Below are positions 43,234 to 52,531 of a stretch of DNA of 64,000 bases, one piece after another. The position numbers and the translations under genes were made by a program. Position 1 is the first letter of the stretch, and each line of letters begins with the position of its first letter. Below the pieces are notes generated by a model. That model was given only the letters and a program-made list of their open reading frames with translations. It searched no databases and was not told the origin of the DNA. Origin of the DNA: Terriglobales bacterium (lineage in GTDB: Bacteria > Acidobacteriota > Terriglobia > Bryobacterales > Bryobacteraceae); NCBI GenBank assembly GCA_027485675.1, contig JAIXQP010000028.1, forward strand, positions 62,001 through 126,000, in the 5' to 3' direction.

Positions 43234-44593
43234 CGAACGCGTACAGGCTACCCCGCGTCCGGACCAGCAAACGGCTTCCGTCCACGGCCGGGGTAGCATA
43301 AACCTCTTCGCCCACCTCATTCCGCGCCAGCGGCTCCCACTGCGCCCCCGCGCGCATCACCGTCAGTAGGCCCTCTTCGTTCACCAGGTAGAGCTTCCCG
43401 TCCGCCGCCACCGGCGAAGCCAGATACTGCCCTGGCGCCTGCGGCGCCCGCCCCTGCTTCAGGGTCTTCCCCGTCGCCGGGTCGAGTGAGGTCACAATGC
43501 CCCCGTCCTTCACCATGTAGAAAACGCCCTCGTAGAGCACCGGCGAAGGCACATAGGGCAAGTTCCGCTTCACGCGCCAGCGCACCGTCGCCGCCCCTCG
43601 GCTCTGCAACGGAATCGCTACTGCCCCATACTCCCCCAATCCCGCATCCCGCGCCGCGTTCCACTCCGCCGCCGTCACCTTCCCATTGCTGTTCTCATCC
43701 AGCCACCCGAAGTGCTCGAACCATTCCGTCTCCGGCGCTGCCTCCGTCCGGCCCAATTCGCCGTCCCGGTCCGTATCCCGCGCCGCCAGCACCGCCGCGA
43801 ATGTCGGCAGCCACGGCTGATCGCTCCCCGACGCCGTGACGATCACCGCATCCCCCGCAATCACCGGGGAACCCATGGCTCCCATCGAAGGCAGCGGCAA
43901 CCACCACCGCCTCTCCCCCGTGCCCAGATGATACGAATCCACCCGCGTACTTCCCACCGCAATCACCTGGTCCTCATGCACAATCGGCACGGACCATCCC
44001 ACCCCCATGCCGGGCCGCTCCACGCGGTAAACCGTCTTCCCCGTCCGCGCGTCCACCGCCAGCAGATACGATCCCTTCGTCTGGTCGCACAGCAGCAACA
44101 CCTTGCCGCCCGCCACAATCGGCGACGCCGTCAGCCCATAAAAACTGTCAAACGGCCCCAGCGCCACCCGCCACCGCTCCACGCCCGCGTGCGAGTACGC
44201 GATCAATCCCACGTCCCGGAAGAAGACATACACGCCCTCCCCGTCCGCCGCCGGCGTCGACGAAGCGGCGTCGTTCGCCTTATAGGTCTCCTGGATCTTC
44301 GCCGGCTTCACCGCCCGCCGCCAAAGCTCTTTCCCCGTCCGCGCATCATAAGCCAGCGTCAGCAGTTGCCCACCCTCGCTCGCCGTCAGATACACATGCC
44401 CCGCCGCCACAATCGGCGACGATCGCCCAAACGGCGCCGCCGTCTTCCACGCCACATTCTTCCCCGGCCCAAACTCTACCGGAAGATTGGTCCCATCCCC
44501 CACCCCAGACCCGTTGGGCCCGCGAAAGCGGGCCCAATCGGCGGAATACCCTACCGCCAGGGTCACAACCAGGAACAGACTGCAAAAGCGCAT
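43220..44593 (-). CDS. Secreted PQQ-type beta-propeller protein with EF-hand pair
   Basis: 457 residues. Signal peptide MRFCSLFLVVTLAVGYSA; WARFRGPNGSGVG is the usual opening of outer-membrane-type PQQ-like propellers. Blades include YDARTGKELWRRAVKPA, VDARTGKTVYRVERPG and LDPATGKTLKQG. Between blades at ~273-310 lie two complete EF-hand loops, DTDRDGELGRTE and DENSNGKVTAAE, so calcium binding is likely. There is no evidence of real PQQ use. It starts 3 bp after pgk on the same strand and is the last gene of the nth-pgk gene run; its 3' end was duplicated with that of the DUF1501 gene. Confidence 0.85.
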   Translation of the reverse strand: MRFCSLFLVVTLAVGYSADWARFRGPNGSGVGDGTNLPVEFGPGKNVAWKTAAPFGRSSPIVAAGHVYLTASEGGQLLTLAYDARTGKELWRRAVKPAKIQETYKANDAASSTPAADGEGVYVFFRDVGLIAYSHAGVERWRVALGPFDSFYGLTASPIVAGGKVLLLCDQTKGSYLLAVDARTGKTVYRVERPGMGVGWSVPIVHEDQVIAVGSTRVDSYHLGTGERRWWLPLPSMGAMGSPVIAGDAVIVTASGSDQPWLPTFAAVLAARDTDRDGELGRTEAAPETEWFEHFGWLDENSNGKVTAAEWNAARDAGLGEYGAVAIPLQSRGAATVRWRVKRNLPYVPSPVLYEGVFYMVKDGGIVTSLDPATGKTLKQGRAPQAPGQYLASPVAADGKLYLVNEEGLLTVMRAGAQWEPLARNEVGEEVYATPAVDGSRLLVRTRGSLYAFANSK

Positions 44594-44596
44594 GAA

Positions 44597-45766
44597 CTAT
44601 TTATCAGTCAGCGCCACCACTCCCGGCAACTTTACCCCGCCCAAGAACTCCAGCGACGCCCCCCCGCCCGTCGAAACGTGCGAGATCTTATCGCTCAGCC
44701 CGGCCGTCTTGATCGCCTTCTCCGAATCGCCCCCGCCCACCACGGAGATCGCATCCGAATCCGCCACCGCATGGGCCAGCGCCATCGTGCCCACGTCAAA
44801 CGGCTTCAACTCGAACACGCCCATCGGCCCGTTCCAGATAATCGTCTTCGCCGACTTCACCACTTCCACGTAAGCCGCCACCGTAGCCGGACCAATATCC
44901 AGAGCCATCTTGCCCTCCGGAATCACCGTCACCACTTCGCTCTCCGCCCCGGCCTTGAACTCGGCCGAAACCACGTGGTCCACCGGCAGCATCAGTTTGT
45001 CGCCCGCCTGCGCCATCAGGTCCCGCGCCAGGTCCAGCTTATCGTCCTCCACCAGCGACTTCCCAATCGGCTCGCCCTTGGCCTTGGCAAAGGTGTACGC
45101 CATCGCCCCGCCGATCATCAGCCGGTCGACCACCTTCAGCAGGTTCATGATCACTTCGATCTTGTCCGACACCTTCGCGCCGCCGATAATCGCCACGCAC
45201 GGCCGTTCCGGATTTGTCGTCGCCTTGCCCAGATACTCGAGCTCCTTATCCATCAGCAGCCCGGCCGCCGCCTGCGGCACATACGCAATCATCCCGACGG
45301 TCGAGGCATGCGCCCGGTGCGCCGTGCCAAACGCATCGTTCACGTACACATCGCACAGGCTCGCCAACTGCTTGGCGAACTCCGGATCGTTCTCCTCCTC
45401 GGCCGCGTGGTAGCGCAGGTTTTCGAGCAGCAGCACGGAACCCGGCGCCGGCTTCATCGCCTCCACTTCCGGCCCCACGCAATCCGGGGCAAACGCCACC
45501 GGCTGCCCCAGCAGTTCGGCCAAACGCGCCGCCACCGGCTGCAAACTCATCTCCGGGTTCCGCTGCCCCTTCGGCCGGCCCAGATGGCTCGCCAGAATCA
45601 ACGCGGCGCCCTGCGCAAGAGCGTATTGAATCGAGGGCAGGGAAGCCTTAATGCGCTTATCGGAGGTGATCTCCTGCCCGCCGTTGGTCAGCGGCACATT
45701 GAAGTCCACCCGCATAAAAACGGTCTTCCCGTTCAGGTTCAGGTCACGAATTGACAATTTTGCCAT
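44597..45766 (-). CDS. pgk: Phosphoglycerate kinase
   Basis: 389 residues, normal length. Transfers phosphate between 1,3-bisphosphoglycerate and ADP in glycolysis. N-domain substrate site [11 protein letters not shown] and [16 protein letters not shown]; hinge and nucleotide domain with [40 protein letters not shown] and [15 protein letters not shown]. The start codon shares one base with the stop of the peptidase upstream (TAATG at 45764-45768), and the PQQ-type gene follows after 3 bp. No gap, tpi or other glycolytic gene is next to it, which is unusual, as pgk often follows gap. Confidence 0.97.
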   Translation of the reverse strand: MAKLSIRDLNLNGKTVFMRVDFNVPLTNGGQEITSDKRIKASLPSIQYALAQGAALILASHLGRPKGQRNPEMSLQPVAARLAELLGQPVAFAPDCVGPEVEAMKPAPGSVLLLENLRYHAAEEENDPEFAKQLASLCDVYVNDAFGTAHRAHASTVGMIAYVPQAAAGLLMDKELEYLGKATTNPERPCVAIIGGAKVSDKIEVIMNLLKVVDRLMIGGAMAYTFAKAKGEPIGKSLVEDDKLDLARDLMAQAGDKLMLPVDHVVSAEFKAGAESEVVTVIPEGKMALDIGPATVAAYVEVVKSAKTIIWNGPMGVFELKPFDVGTMALAHAVADSDAISVVGGGDSEKAIKTAGLSDKISHVSTGGGASLEFLGGVKLPGVVALTDK

Positions 45767-47088
45767 TAGAATTCCGAGCGTACCACGTCAAACATCATCC
45801 GCACTCCGGTGTAGAACTGGTCCAGCGGAATCCGCTCGGCGTCCGAGTGCATCGTCGCCAGAATCTGCCCCGGCAGCACCAGCGGGGTGAACCCGTAAGC
45901 CGGCAATCCCTTATGCCGGAACTTCGTCGAATCCGTCGAATACGGCACCAGCATCGGGGTCACCTCCGCCTCCGGATGGTACTTCAAAATCACCTGCTTC
46001 AACACCCGGAACAGCCCCGTTTCATAATTCGAAGTCCCCGGATCCCCCGGCGGCGTGTTCGTCAACTCCACCGTCACCCGCTTATCGTTGATCCGCGCCT
46101 TCAACTCACTCACAAACTCCTCCGCGCTCGTCCCCGGCAGCAGCCGGCAATCCAGCGTCGCCTCCGCCGCCGAAGGAATCACGTTGATCTTCGGCGGATC
46201 GCCCACCCCGCTCCGCAGCGTCGTCAACGTCATCGTGTTCTTCTGAATCGCCGCCGTAAACTTGCCCGCGGCAAACTCCCCCCCGCTTGCCTTCCGCATC
46301 GCCTCCACTACGTCATTCGCCTTGCCGCCCTCGGCCAGCGCCATCGCCCGGGCCAGCGCCGCGTAGAGAATCATATTCGCGTTCTCCGGAATCGGCTGCG
46401 ACCCGTGCGCCGCCGTCCCCGTCGCCCGCAGCCGGATCCACAACGGCTGCTTCTCCGCCACCGAAATCCCGTAAACCAACTTCCCTTCGCGGAAGATATC
46501 CCGCGTCCCCAATCCCCCCTCGTCCAGCACAAACTCAGCGTCGATATCCGCCGCGTGGTTCTGGAGCATCCACTTCACGCCCTTCTCGCCGCCCGTCTCC
46601 TCATCGCAGGAAGCCAGCATGATGATGTCCCGCTCCGGCGTCAGCCCCGCCTTCTTGAGCGTGATCATCGCCATCATGTGCATCACCCCGATGCCCTTCA
46701 TGTCCAGCGTTCCCCGGCCCCAAATAAAGCCGTCCTTCAACGCCCCAGAAAACGGATCCACCGTCCCCCACGCCTTCCGGTCAACTGGCACCACGTCCAA
46801 ATGGTTCAGTAGCAGCAGCGGCTTCTTGCTCTTATCCCGCCCCGGAATCCGCGCCACTAAGTTCACTAACTTCCCATCGCCCGTGTCGTAGAGCTTCACG
46901 GCAATCCCCACGGCTTCGAGCTCGGCTTTCATGAACGCCGCCGCTCGCTTCGTATCCGCCGGCGGGTTAATGCTCGGAATCTGGATAAATCGTTGCAGCA
47001 GGCTCAGCGCATACGGCTCCAGCGTCTGCCAATCCGGTTCGGCGGCCGCCAACGGCAGCGCCAGCATCATCAATCCAAGCAATCTCAT
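45766..47088 (-). CDS. M20-family metallopeptidase, secreted
   Basis: 440 residues from ATG 47088; this start overlaps the previous gene by ATGA and opens a signal peptide ([17 protein letters not shown]). An in-frame extension to 47451 lies inside the kinase gene and is not real. Di-zinc site: NHLDVV (His96, Asp98), [10 protein letters not shown] (bridging Asp129), CDEETGG (catalytic Glu163 and ligand Glu164), GLGTRD, and a C-terminal ligand His in [17 protein letters not shown]. Typical of aminoacylase/carboxypeptidase-like enzymes cleaving N-acyl or dipeptide substrates. Coupled to pgk by TAATG. Confidence 0.92.
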   Translation of the reverse strand: MRLLGLMMLALPLAAAEPDWQTLEPYALSLLQRFIQIPSINPPADTKRAAAFMKAELEAVGIAVKLYDTGDGKLVNLVARIPGRDKSKKPLLLLNHLDVVPVDRKAWGTVDPFSGALKDGFIWGRGTLDMKGIGVMHMMAMITLKKAGLTPERDIIMLASCDEETGGEKGVKWMLQNHAADIDAEFVLDEGGLGTRDIFREGKLVYGISVAEKQPLWIRLRATGTAAHGSQPIPENANMILYAALARAMALAEGGKANDVVEAMRKASGGEFAAGKFTAAIQKNTMTLTTLRSGVGDPPKINVIPSAAEATLDCRLLPGTSAEEFVSELKARINDKRVTVELTNTPPGDPGTSNYETGLFRVLKQVILKYHPEAEVTPMLVPYSTDSTKFRHKGLPAYGFTPLVLPGQILATMHSDAERIPLDQFYTGVRMMFDVVRSEF

Positions 47089-48050
47089 TTGTGGGTCTCC
47101 GGGACATTCGCCAAATGCGGGGCCACCCCCGCCAGTTGATACGCTTCGAGTAACGCGCCCACCGCGGGCGCATAGCGGGGAGGAGCCACTCGATTGCCCT
47201 CCACCACATGCACAAAATTCGTAAAGTGCTGCTGCAGCAGTTCGCTCTGCCAAACGCCGCCAATCGGCGCCACGTGCACCTCCTCGCCTTCTTTGAAGAG
47301 CTGGTTCCGCACCGCCATCGCCAGCAGCGTAAACTGCCGCGCCATCCGCGAAAGAATATCCCCCGCCACCCGGTCGCCGTCCTTCGCCGCCTGGTCCACC
47401 ATCGGCGCGAACGTCGCCACCCGCGATCTCGGATACTCCTCCGTGTACCAAAGGTGCAGCAACTCGTTCATGTCCTTCGCCCCGGTCACCGCCAGCAGCC
47501 GGTCGTGCAAAATCGTCTTCGCGCCCCAGCCCTCATGGTGCCGCAACGACGCCCGCAGCGCCTGCCGCGCAATGTCGAACGCCCCGCCCTCATCGCCGAA
47601 AATATATCCCCACCCCCCCGCCCGCGCCACGCGCCCCGCCGCGTCCCGCCCAAACGAAATCGAACCCGTCCCCCCAATCACGATGATCCCCGGCCCGCCC
47701 GCCGCCGCGCCCGTCAGAGCGATCATCGCGTCCGTCGTCACCAGCATCTTCTCCGCCGGCACAATCTCCCGCAGAATCGCTTCCTTGTCCGCCGGCCCCC
47801 CGCTGAAGCCCAGGCACGCCGCCGCAAACCGCACCGCCGCCGCGTCCACCCCCGCCTGCCGGCACGCCTCCGCCACGCACCCGCCAATCACCCGGACAAA
47901 CTTATCCCGCCCCTCCGCCGCCGATTTCACATGGTTGCAAGGCCCGTCCGATCCCCGCCCCAGGATCTCCCCCTGCGCATTCCCAATCAGCGCCGTGGTG
48001 CTCGACTGTCCGCCGTCCACGCCCAAATAAAGCTGTAATGTTCCCTTCAC
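47085..48050 (-). CDS. BadF/BadG-type ATPase, probable N-acetylglucosamine kinase
   Basis: 321 residues. ASKHA fold: phosphate-1 LYLGVDGGQSSTTALIG, then CLGFSGGPADKEAIL, connect strand LVTTDAMIALTGA and IVIGGTGSISFGRD, GWGYIFGDEGGAFDIARQAL, and adenosine motif HVAPIGGVWQSELL. The DGGQS and GDEGG pattern is that of N-acetylglucosamine kinases of the BadF family, which fits a role in amino-sugar or cell-wall recycling. Overlaps the peptidase by ATGA and the gene before it by TAATG, so it is tightly co-translated. Confidence 0.85.
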   Translation of the reverse strand: MKGTLQLYLGVDGGQSSTTALIGNAQGEILGRGSDGPCNHVKSAAEGRDKFVRVIGGCVAEACRQAGVDAAAVRFAAACLGFSGGPADKEAILREIVPAEKMLVTTDAMIALTGAAAGGPGIIVIGGTGSISFGRDAAGRVARAGGWGYIFGDEGGAFDIARQALRASLRHHEGWGAKTILHDRLLAVTGAKDMNELLHLWYTEEYPRSRVATFAPMVDQAAKDGDRVAGDILSRMARQFTLLAMAVRNQLFKEGEEVHVAPIGGVWQSELLQQHFTNFVHVVEGNRVAPPRYAPAVGALLEAYQLAGVAPHLANVPETHK

Positions 48051-50251
48051 TATTTGTTTATTATCCTCGGGTTCTCACCCGGCAGCAGAATCCGGTAGAG
48101 CGTATGGTTCCCCCGCGTCCCAATCTCCTCAATCCCCCAGTAGTCCATCCGCACCCGCAGGTCCTTGTACCAATACTCATCACTCGCCGCCACGATGTAC
48201 TGTACGTTCCGTGCGAGAAACTCCTCCATCGCAATCCGCCGCAGCCCCGTCGGCGGCGTCACGTGCAGCGCCGAAATCTTCGCTTCCGGAATCCCGTCCA
48301 GCCCGATCCCCTGCCAGGGCTGATCCGGGCTCATCTCGAGCACCACCTCGTCCACCATCTGCGGCACGCCTAAATCCAACGCCAGCGCATGGCCCTTCTT
48401 CCAGGGCACATCCGCAATCCAGCGCGTCACCGGCGAGTTATCGAACGCAAACGGCGCAATCTCCGCCGTCGAATTCGCCCGCGCCCGCCAGTGCGGCGAC
48501 CGCGGAATCTCCTTGCCCGCATGGAAAACCCGCATCTCGTGCACGCTCCAGCGCGCCTCCGGCCAGTCCCGGCCCACCATCGCCCGCACCTGCGTCATTG
48601 CTCGCGCCGGAAACGCGTACCGCACCTGCAGCGCCGGCTTCCGCTCCTCCCGCAGCGCGTTGTGCACCGCGTCCATCAGCACCTCCCCCTGCGCCGATTG
48701 AAACCCCACAATCACCTCGGCATGGCAGTACGCCTCGGCGAGCTGCTGAAACGTAAACACTCGCCGCCCCACCGGCACCTCCGCGTCCACCAGTCGGACA
48801 ATTGGGTAACTCGGCACGTGGCTGCGCAGAAAATCCTCCGGCTCCTTAATCCGCAGCGCCTCCCGCCACAGCACTTTTTCTAACCGCCACCCGTACCGCT
48901 CCCCGTAGAACTTCATCGCATCCGGCCACGACAGCACCGCATGAACCGTCAGCACCGCCGGCAAAACCCCCCGCGGCCACGGCCCCATCGTCAGCGCCAG
49001 GGCGATAAACGGCAACCCCGGAATCAGAAACCGCGTCCCGATGTTCGAAAAATAGGTGGCCGAAAACACCAGCCATCCCAACAGCAGCCGCCGCCCCAAC
49101 TCGTTTCGCAACCCCCATAGCGCCAGCGGCGCCAGCAGAAACACCGGCCCCAACCGGCCCCCCAGCGTCTGCCCCTGCACCGTCACCTCCCACGGAATCA
49201 TCCACCGCGAAGGCAACGTGTAAGTCGTCATCGATAACTTATACTCTTTCTCAAACCACTGGTGAACATACGGATTCGGGAACCACGAGTTAAACAGCGG
49301 CGCCACCGGATTCTGCCACCAGACGGCGTTCCGCGCCATCCACGGCAGAATCATCACCGCCGCGCACCCCGCCACCACCAGCACCAGCCGCCACCGCCGC
49401 TCCCGCCAGAATACCCACCCCAGCGCCAGCGGCACCGCCAACGCCAGCGTGTACTTCATCCCATAACTGAACCCGGCCAACAACCCAATCGCGTACAGCA
49501 ACCCCGGCTCCCGCCCCTCGTCCCACCGGTCGAGCAGCGCAAACACCGCAAACACCACCGCCGCCCCCGCCAGGTCGTTATACGCGCTGATCCCGTCCAC
49601 CCCCACCACCGGCGCCAGGAACACGAGCAGCCCCGCCGCCACCCCGGCCGCCGCCTGCCCCTTCCGCCGCGCCCAGTTCAGCATCATCCACGGCAGCAGG
49701 AACAAAAAGGTCGCATGCACCATCCCCGCCGCGGAATGCCGCCCAATCGCGTACGCCGAAAGAAACAGCATCTCCACGCCCTGGCTCAGCGCCGAGTAAA
49801 TGCTCGTATGGACCGGCGCCATCGCATGCTCCCGGTAGTATCTCGCCACTAATCCCAAGTGGTAAGTCGACCCGTCGGGACTAATCTCCGGCGCCATGGC
49901 GTTCGAAACATACAGCAACGCAAACGGCCCGCCCAGCAAGCCCAGCGTCCACCGCAAGCCCCGCGAAAGCGGCGCCAACCGCTCTTCCGGTAGCGCGAAC
50001 GCCCCCAGCCGCCACCCCGCCAAACCCAACACCGCCGGCAGCCCGAAAAACACCGCCCGGTAGTACAGATGCGCCAATCCCAGCCCGAACAGCACCAGCG
50101 AATACCCGGCCGCCCCCAGCAGAAACGAGTAAGCGACCTCCTCCTCCCGGCTCAGCCGCACCCCCAGCCGGGTCCATAGGATCCGCCCGAGCGCGTAGCA
50201 CCCGCCCACCGTCACGAGCCACCCCAGCAGCAGGTACACCACCTCGCTCAT
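48050..50251 (-). CDS. Polytopic membrane protein, glycosyltransferase-39-like, with soluble C-terminal domain
   Basis: 733 residues. The first ~440 residues contain around ten hydrophobic spans (from VVYLLLGWLVTVGGCYALG) with an acidic loop between early spans (MAPEISPDGSTYHLGLVARY) like the Asp-containing loop of lipid-linked-sugar glycosyltransferases of the ArnT/PMT clan (GT-C). The last ~280 residues are soluble and beta-rich (PEARWSVHEMRVFHAGKEIP). Probably transfers a sugar from a polyprenyl carrier on the periplasmic side; acceptor unknown. Coupled to the lipoprotein gene (ATGA) and to the kinase (TAATG). Confidence 0.7.
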   Translation of the reverse strand: MSEVVYLLLGWLVTVGGCYALGRILWTRLGVRLSREEEVAYSFLLGAAGYSLVLFGLGLAHLYYRAVFFGLPAVLGLAGWRLGAFALPEERLAPLSRGLRWTLGLLGGPFALLYVSNAMAPEISPDGSTYHLGLVARYYREHAMAPVHTSIYSALSQGVEMLFLSAYAIGRHSAAGMVHATFLFLLPWMMLNWARRKGQAAAGVAAGLLVFLAPVVGVDGISAYNDLAGAAVVFAVFALLDRWDEGREPGLLYAIGLLAGFSYGMKYTLALAVPLALGWVFWRERRWRLVLVVAGCAAVMILPWMARNAVWWQNPVAPLFNSWFPNPYVHQWFEKEYKLSMTTYTLPSRWMIPWEVTVQGQTLGGRLGPVFLLAPLALWGLRNELGRRLLLGWLVFSATYFSNIGTRFLIPGLPFIALALTMGPWPRGVLPAVLTVHAVLSWPDAMKFYGERYGWRLEKVLWREALRIKEPEDFLRSHVPSYPIVRLVDAEVPVGRRVFTFQQLAEAYCHAEVIVGFQSAQGEVLMDAVHNALREERKPALQVRYAFPARAMTQVRAMVGRDWPEARWSVHEMRVFHAGKEIPRSPHWRARANSTAEIAPFAFDNSPVTRWIADVPWKKGHALALDLGVPQMVDEVVLEMSPDQPWQGIGLDGIPEAKISALHVTPPTGLRRIAMEEFLARNVQYIVAASDEYWYKDLRVRMDYWGIEEIGTRGNHTLYRILLPGENPRIINK

Positions 50252-50772
50252 AGCTTCTTAAACCCGGCCGCTTCGAGAATCATTCCCAGCTTCGCCCCGT
50301 CCCCCGGCGCCACGAAAACCTTATCCAACTCCAGCCGCACCAGGTTCTCCGCCTTCGGCTTAATCAACTCCGCCGGAACCTTCCAGCTCTTCTCATGCCG
50401 CCCCTGCCCCAGTGCCGTCGCCGTCCCCAGCTCCTGTCCGTTCAACACCACCCGCAGCCCCACCGGCCCCGTACTCTTCCACGTCGATTCGGCCAGCGTA
50501 AAGCTCACCTGAAACTCCCAACCCTGCGGCTCCAGCAGAAAAAACCGCAGCGTCGGATTCTGGTTCGTCCACCGCCACACATCGTTCGGCGAACCCTCCA
50601 GGATCTCGGCCACCACGTACTCCTGCGCCGCCCGCTGATTGAAGTTCACAAACTCGCCCAGCCCCGCCGGATCCGCCCCCACCGTCAGCACCCGCTGGTA
50701 CGGCACCGGATACCACTGCGGCGCCGGCGTGCAACCCGTCGCCAGCAAACCCAGCAACCCCAGCCACCTCAT
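50248..50772 (-). CDS. Putative lipoprotein, 174 aa
   Basis: From ATG 50772, which overlaps the nth stop by ATGA; the longer frame to 50892 lies in nth. Leader MRWLGLLGLLATGCTPAP with lipobox ATGC (Cys14). The mature part (beta-type, TLRFFLLEPQGWEFQVSFTL, GLRVVLNGQELGTATALGQG) resembles a carbohydrate-binding jellyroll, as does the tail of the neighbouring GT-C-type protein. No named family recognised. ATGA overlap into the membrane protein gene suggests the two act together. Confidence 0.75.
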   Translation of the reverse strand: MRWLGLLGLLATGCTPAPQWYPVPYQRVLTVGADPAGLGEFVNFNQRAAQEYVVAEILEGSPNDVWRWTNQNPTLRFFLLEPQGWEFQVSFTLAESTWKSTGPVGLRVVLNGQELGTATALGQGRHEKSWKVPAELIKPKAENLVRLELDKVFVAPGDGAKLGMILEAAGFKKL

Positions 50773-51431
50773 GCGACGATCTTGTCCTTGGCGTAACACA
50801 GCTCCGCCATCCGGCACGTGCCGCACCGCGGCTTCCGCGCCACGCAAGTTTCCCGCCCGAAGTGGATCAACTGGTGCGAAAACTGGATCCACCGCTCCTG
50901 CGGCAACAGCTTCACCAGGTCTTTTTCAATCTTCTCCGGCGTCGTCTGCCGCGTGAAGTCCAGCCGCTGCGAGATCCGCGAAACGTGCGTATCCACCACG
51001 ACGCCGCTCGCAATCCCGAAGCACGTCCCTAGCACCACATTGGCCGTCTTCCGCGCCGCGCCCGGCACGGTAAGCAGGTCTTCAATGTTCTGCGGCACCT
51101 CGCCGCCGTACTCGCTCAGAATCCGCTGCGCCGCCCCGACAATGTTCTTGGCCTTGTTGTTGAAGAACCCCGTCGAATGCACAACCTCCGCCACCTCCGC
51201 CACCGGAGCATGGGCCAGATCGGTCATGGTCGGATACTTGGCAAACAGCGCCGGCGTGACCAGATTCACCCGCTCATCGGTGCACTGCGCCGAAAGAATC
51301 GTGGCCACCAGCAGCTCCCAGGCGTTGCGATGGTTCAGCGCGCAGGTGACGTTCGGGTACAACTCGTCGAGAATTGCGAGGATGGCGGCATAGCGCGCCT
51401 TCCGCTCCGCGGCGGATTTTGGCTTTTTCAT
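50769..51431 (-). CDS. nth: Endonuclease III (DNA glycosylase/AP lyase)
   Basis: 220 residues from ATG 51431, set by ATGA overlap with the gene before; an extension to 51491 adds an unlikely leader. Removes oxidised pyrimidines and cuts the AP site. Helix-hairpin-helix VPGAARKTANVVLG with catalytic Lys128 and Asp147 (VVVDTHVSR). The C-terminal 4Fe-4S loop has exact C-x6-C-x2-C-x5-C spacing (Cys196, Cys203, Cys206, Cys212). Second gene of the eight-gene minus-strand run. Confidence 0.97.
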   Translation of the reverse strand: MKKPKSAAERKARYAAILAILDELYPNVTCALNHRNAWELLVATILSAQCTDERVNLVTPALFAKYPTMTDLAHAPVAEVAEVVHSTGFFNNKAKNIVGAAQRILSEYGGEVPQNIEDLLTVPGAARKTANVVLGTCFGIASGVVVDTHVSRISQRLDFTRQTTPEKIEKDLVKLLPQERWIQFSHQLIHFGRETCVARKPRCGTCRMAELCYAKDKIVA

Positions 51432-51775
51432 GACAGAATCTCTTCGAGCAGCGAGGTGCCGGCCGATAGGTCGCCGGAGGTCCACCGCCACGTTTCAGCA
51501 AGTTGGTAGCGCCCATCGGGGAGCACCGCCGGCGTCGAATGGCACACCCCTGTCTGCAACTCGCCCGCGGCATTCACGTGGTGGTAACGCATCTCCAACT
51601 CTCCATTCTCACTCATCAACGCCACCAGGTGACCCAACCGAATCGCTCCCCCCGAATACGTCGCCCAGACGAGATCCCCCGCCTGCCGGTAGACGAACAC
51701 CGTCTCCCCGCCCACCTCCCCCGAACCCGAATTCGCCACCGCCCGAAACCGCCGCCCATCGTAGTCGAAACCCAT
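51428..51775 (-). CDS. Small conserved protein, 115 aa, function unknown
   Basis: Soluble, beta-rich, with a well kept pattern FDYDGRRFRAVANSGSGEVG, FVYRQAGDLVWATYSGGAIR, LEMRYHHVNAAGEL and ETWRWTSGDLSAG. I recall very similar small proteins in many bacteria that carry the database name n-acetylglutamate synthase, but the length and motifs do not fit any acetyltransferase (no GNAT fold), so I do not adopt it. First gene of the run 51775-43220; overlaps nth by ATGA. The promoter should lie in the 71 bp to the divergent PEP-CTERM gene. Confidence 0.8.
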   Translation of the reverse strand: MGFDYDGRRFRAVANSGSGEVGGETVFVYRQAGDLVWATYSGGAIRLGHLVALMSENGELEMRYHHVNAAGELQTGVCHSTPAVLPDGRYQLAETWRWTSGDLSAGTSLLEEILS

Positions 51776-51846
51776 CCCGTTATCCTACCGCCGGCTAGTT
51801 AAGGGCGGTCCTTTTGTGCGGACTGGGCCGTGCTACTCTCCGGCCC

Positions 51847-52506
51847 ATGCGCCATCTCCTCCGCCTCTGCCTGCTCTCCCTCGCCGCGTTGGCCACCGGC
51901 TCCGCCGCCACGATTTACGACAACACCACCACAGACGCGTCGATCAGCTATTTCTACAGTGCCTATCCGGTCACGGAGATTGGAGACCGCGTCACGTTTG
52001 GGGGCACGGAGCGCTACCTGACGGGTGCTTCGGTGGAGTTCTTTAATCGCGGGACGGGCGCGGGCACCTTCTCAGCCATCATGCAGCTGTATCAGAACGG
52101 ATCGCCTGTCGGTGCAGCGATCGGCTCCCCGGTCCAGGTGAATGGTCTGGCGATCGCAAGGAGCGGTTTTCTCGTCGTCGACTTCGCCTTCCCTGAGCTT
52201 CTGGTGCCGGACACGGTCGTTTTCGGCGTTTCCGTGAGCAACGTGGTGGGCGCTCTTGATCTCGGTCTCAACGCCTACAGGGGCCCGAGTGGCTCCGGCG
52301 GCGCGCCGGCCATCGGCACCAGCAACCTCGCGGAAGTTTTCACCGGGACTCCGTTGAGCCGCCGCCCAACCAGTGCAACCACCGGCAACCTCTACTTCCG
52401 CGCCACGGCCAACGCCGCCTCCACCAACCCCATCCCGGAGCCTGCCACTCTCCTCACCCTCGGCGCCGGCCTCCTCACCCTCATCGCCCTCCGCCGCCGC
52501 CGATAG
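51847..52506 (+). CDS. PEP-CTERM sorted extracellular protein
   Basis: 219 residues from ATG 51847 (a longer frame from 51814 lacks a leader). Signal peptide MRHLLRLCLLSLAALATGSA, a beta-rich body of unknown type, and a classic PEP-CTERM tail: PIPEPATLLTLGAGLLTLI then RRRR. The leader begins with the same MRHLLRL as the PEP-CTERM protein at 7530-8315, though the bodies differ. Exported substrate of an exosortase encoded elsewhere. Confidence 0.85.
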   Translation: MRHLLRLCLLSLAALATGSAATIYDNTTTDASISYFYSAYPVTEIGDRVTFGGTERYLTGASVEFFNRGTGAGTFSAIMQLYQNGSPVGAAIGSPVQVNGLAIARSGFLVVDFAFPELLVPDTVVFGVSVSNVVGALDLGLNAYRGPSGSGGAPAIGTSNLAEVFTGTPLSRRPTSATTGNLYFRATANAASTNPIPEPATLLTLGAGLLTLIALRRRR

Positions 52507-52531
52507 CGCACCCTGCCCTCTTCCCCACCCT

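Larger units (their letters stand above)
42786..43310. repeat. Tandem duplication of the DUF1501 / PQQ-protein 3' junction
   Basis: Copy 1 is 42786-43055 and copy 2 is 43063-43310, separated by about 7 bp. Each holds the end of the DUF1501 gene followed by the reverse-strand end of the PQQ-type gene. Offset is 276 bp at the DUF1501 end and 255 bp past a 21-bp (seven codon) deletion in copy 2. A further 1-bp loss lies near 43076. In each copy the two stop codons overlap by 14 bp (42965-42978 and 43220-43233). The live DUF1501 gene uses copy 1 and the live PQQ gene uses copy 2, so the duplication separated formerly overlapping genes. Confidence 0.95.

Noticed and set aside
42661..43320. A 219-codon minus-strand frame with an internal repeat
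   Set aside because: Its repeat is simply the duplicated junction, and its text is antisense of the DUF1501 gene; the 255-bp period, divisible by three, keeps it open by chance.
47089..47451. N-terminal extension of the M20 peptidase
   Set aside because: It lies in the kinase gene in another frame and is Gly/Arg-rich; ATG 47088 opens a signal peptide and makes an ATGA overlap.
51428..51775. N-acetylglutamate synthase
   Set aside because: Only a habitual database label for this small family; 115 residues without any acetyltransferase motif cannot support it.
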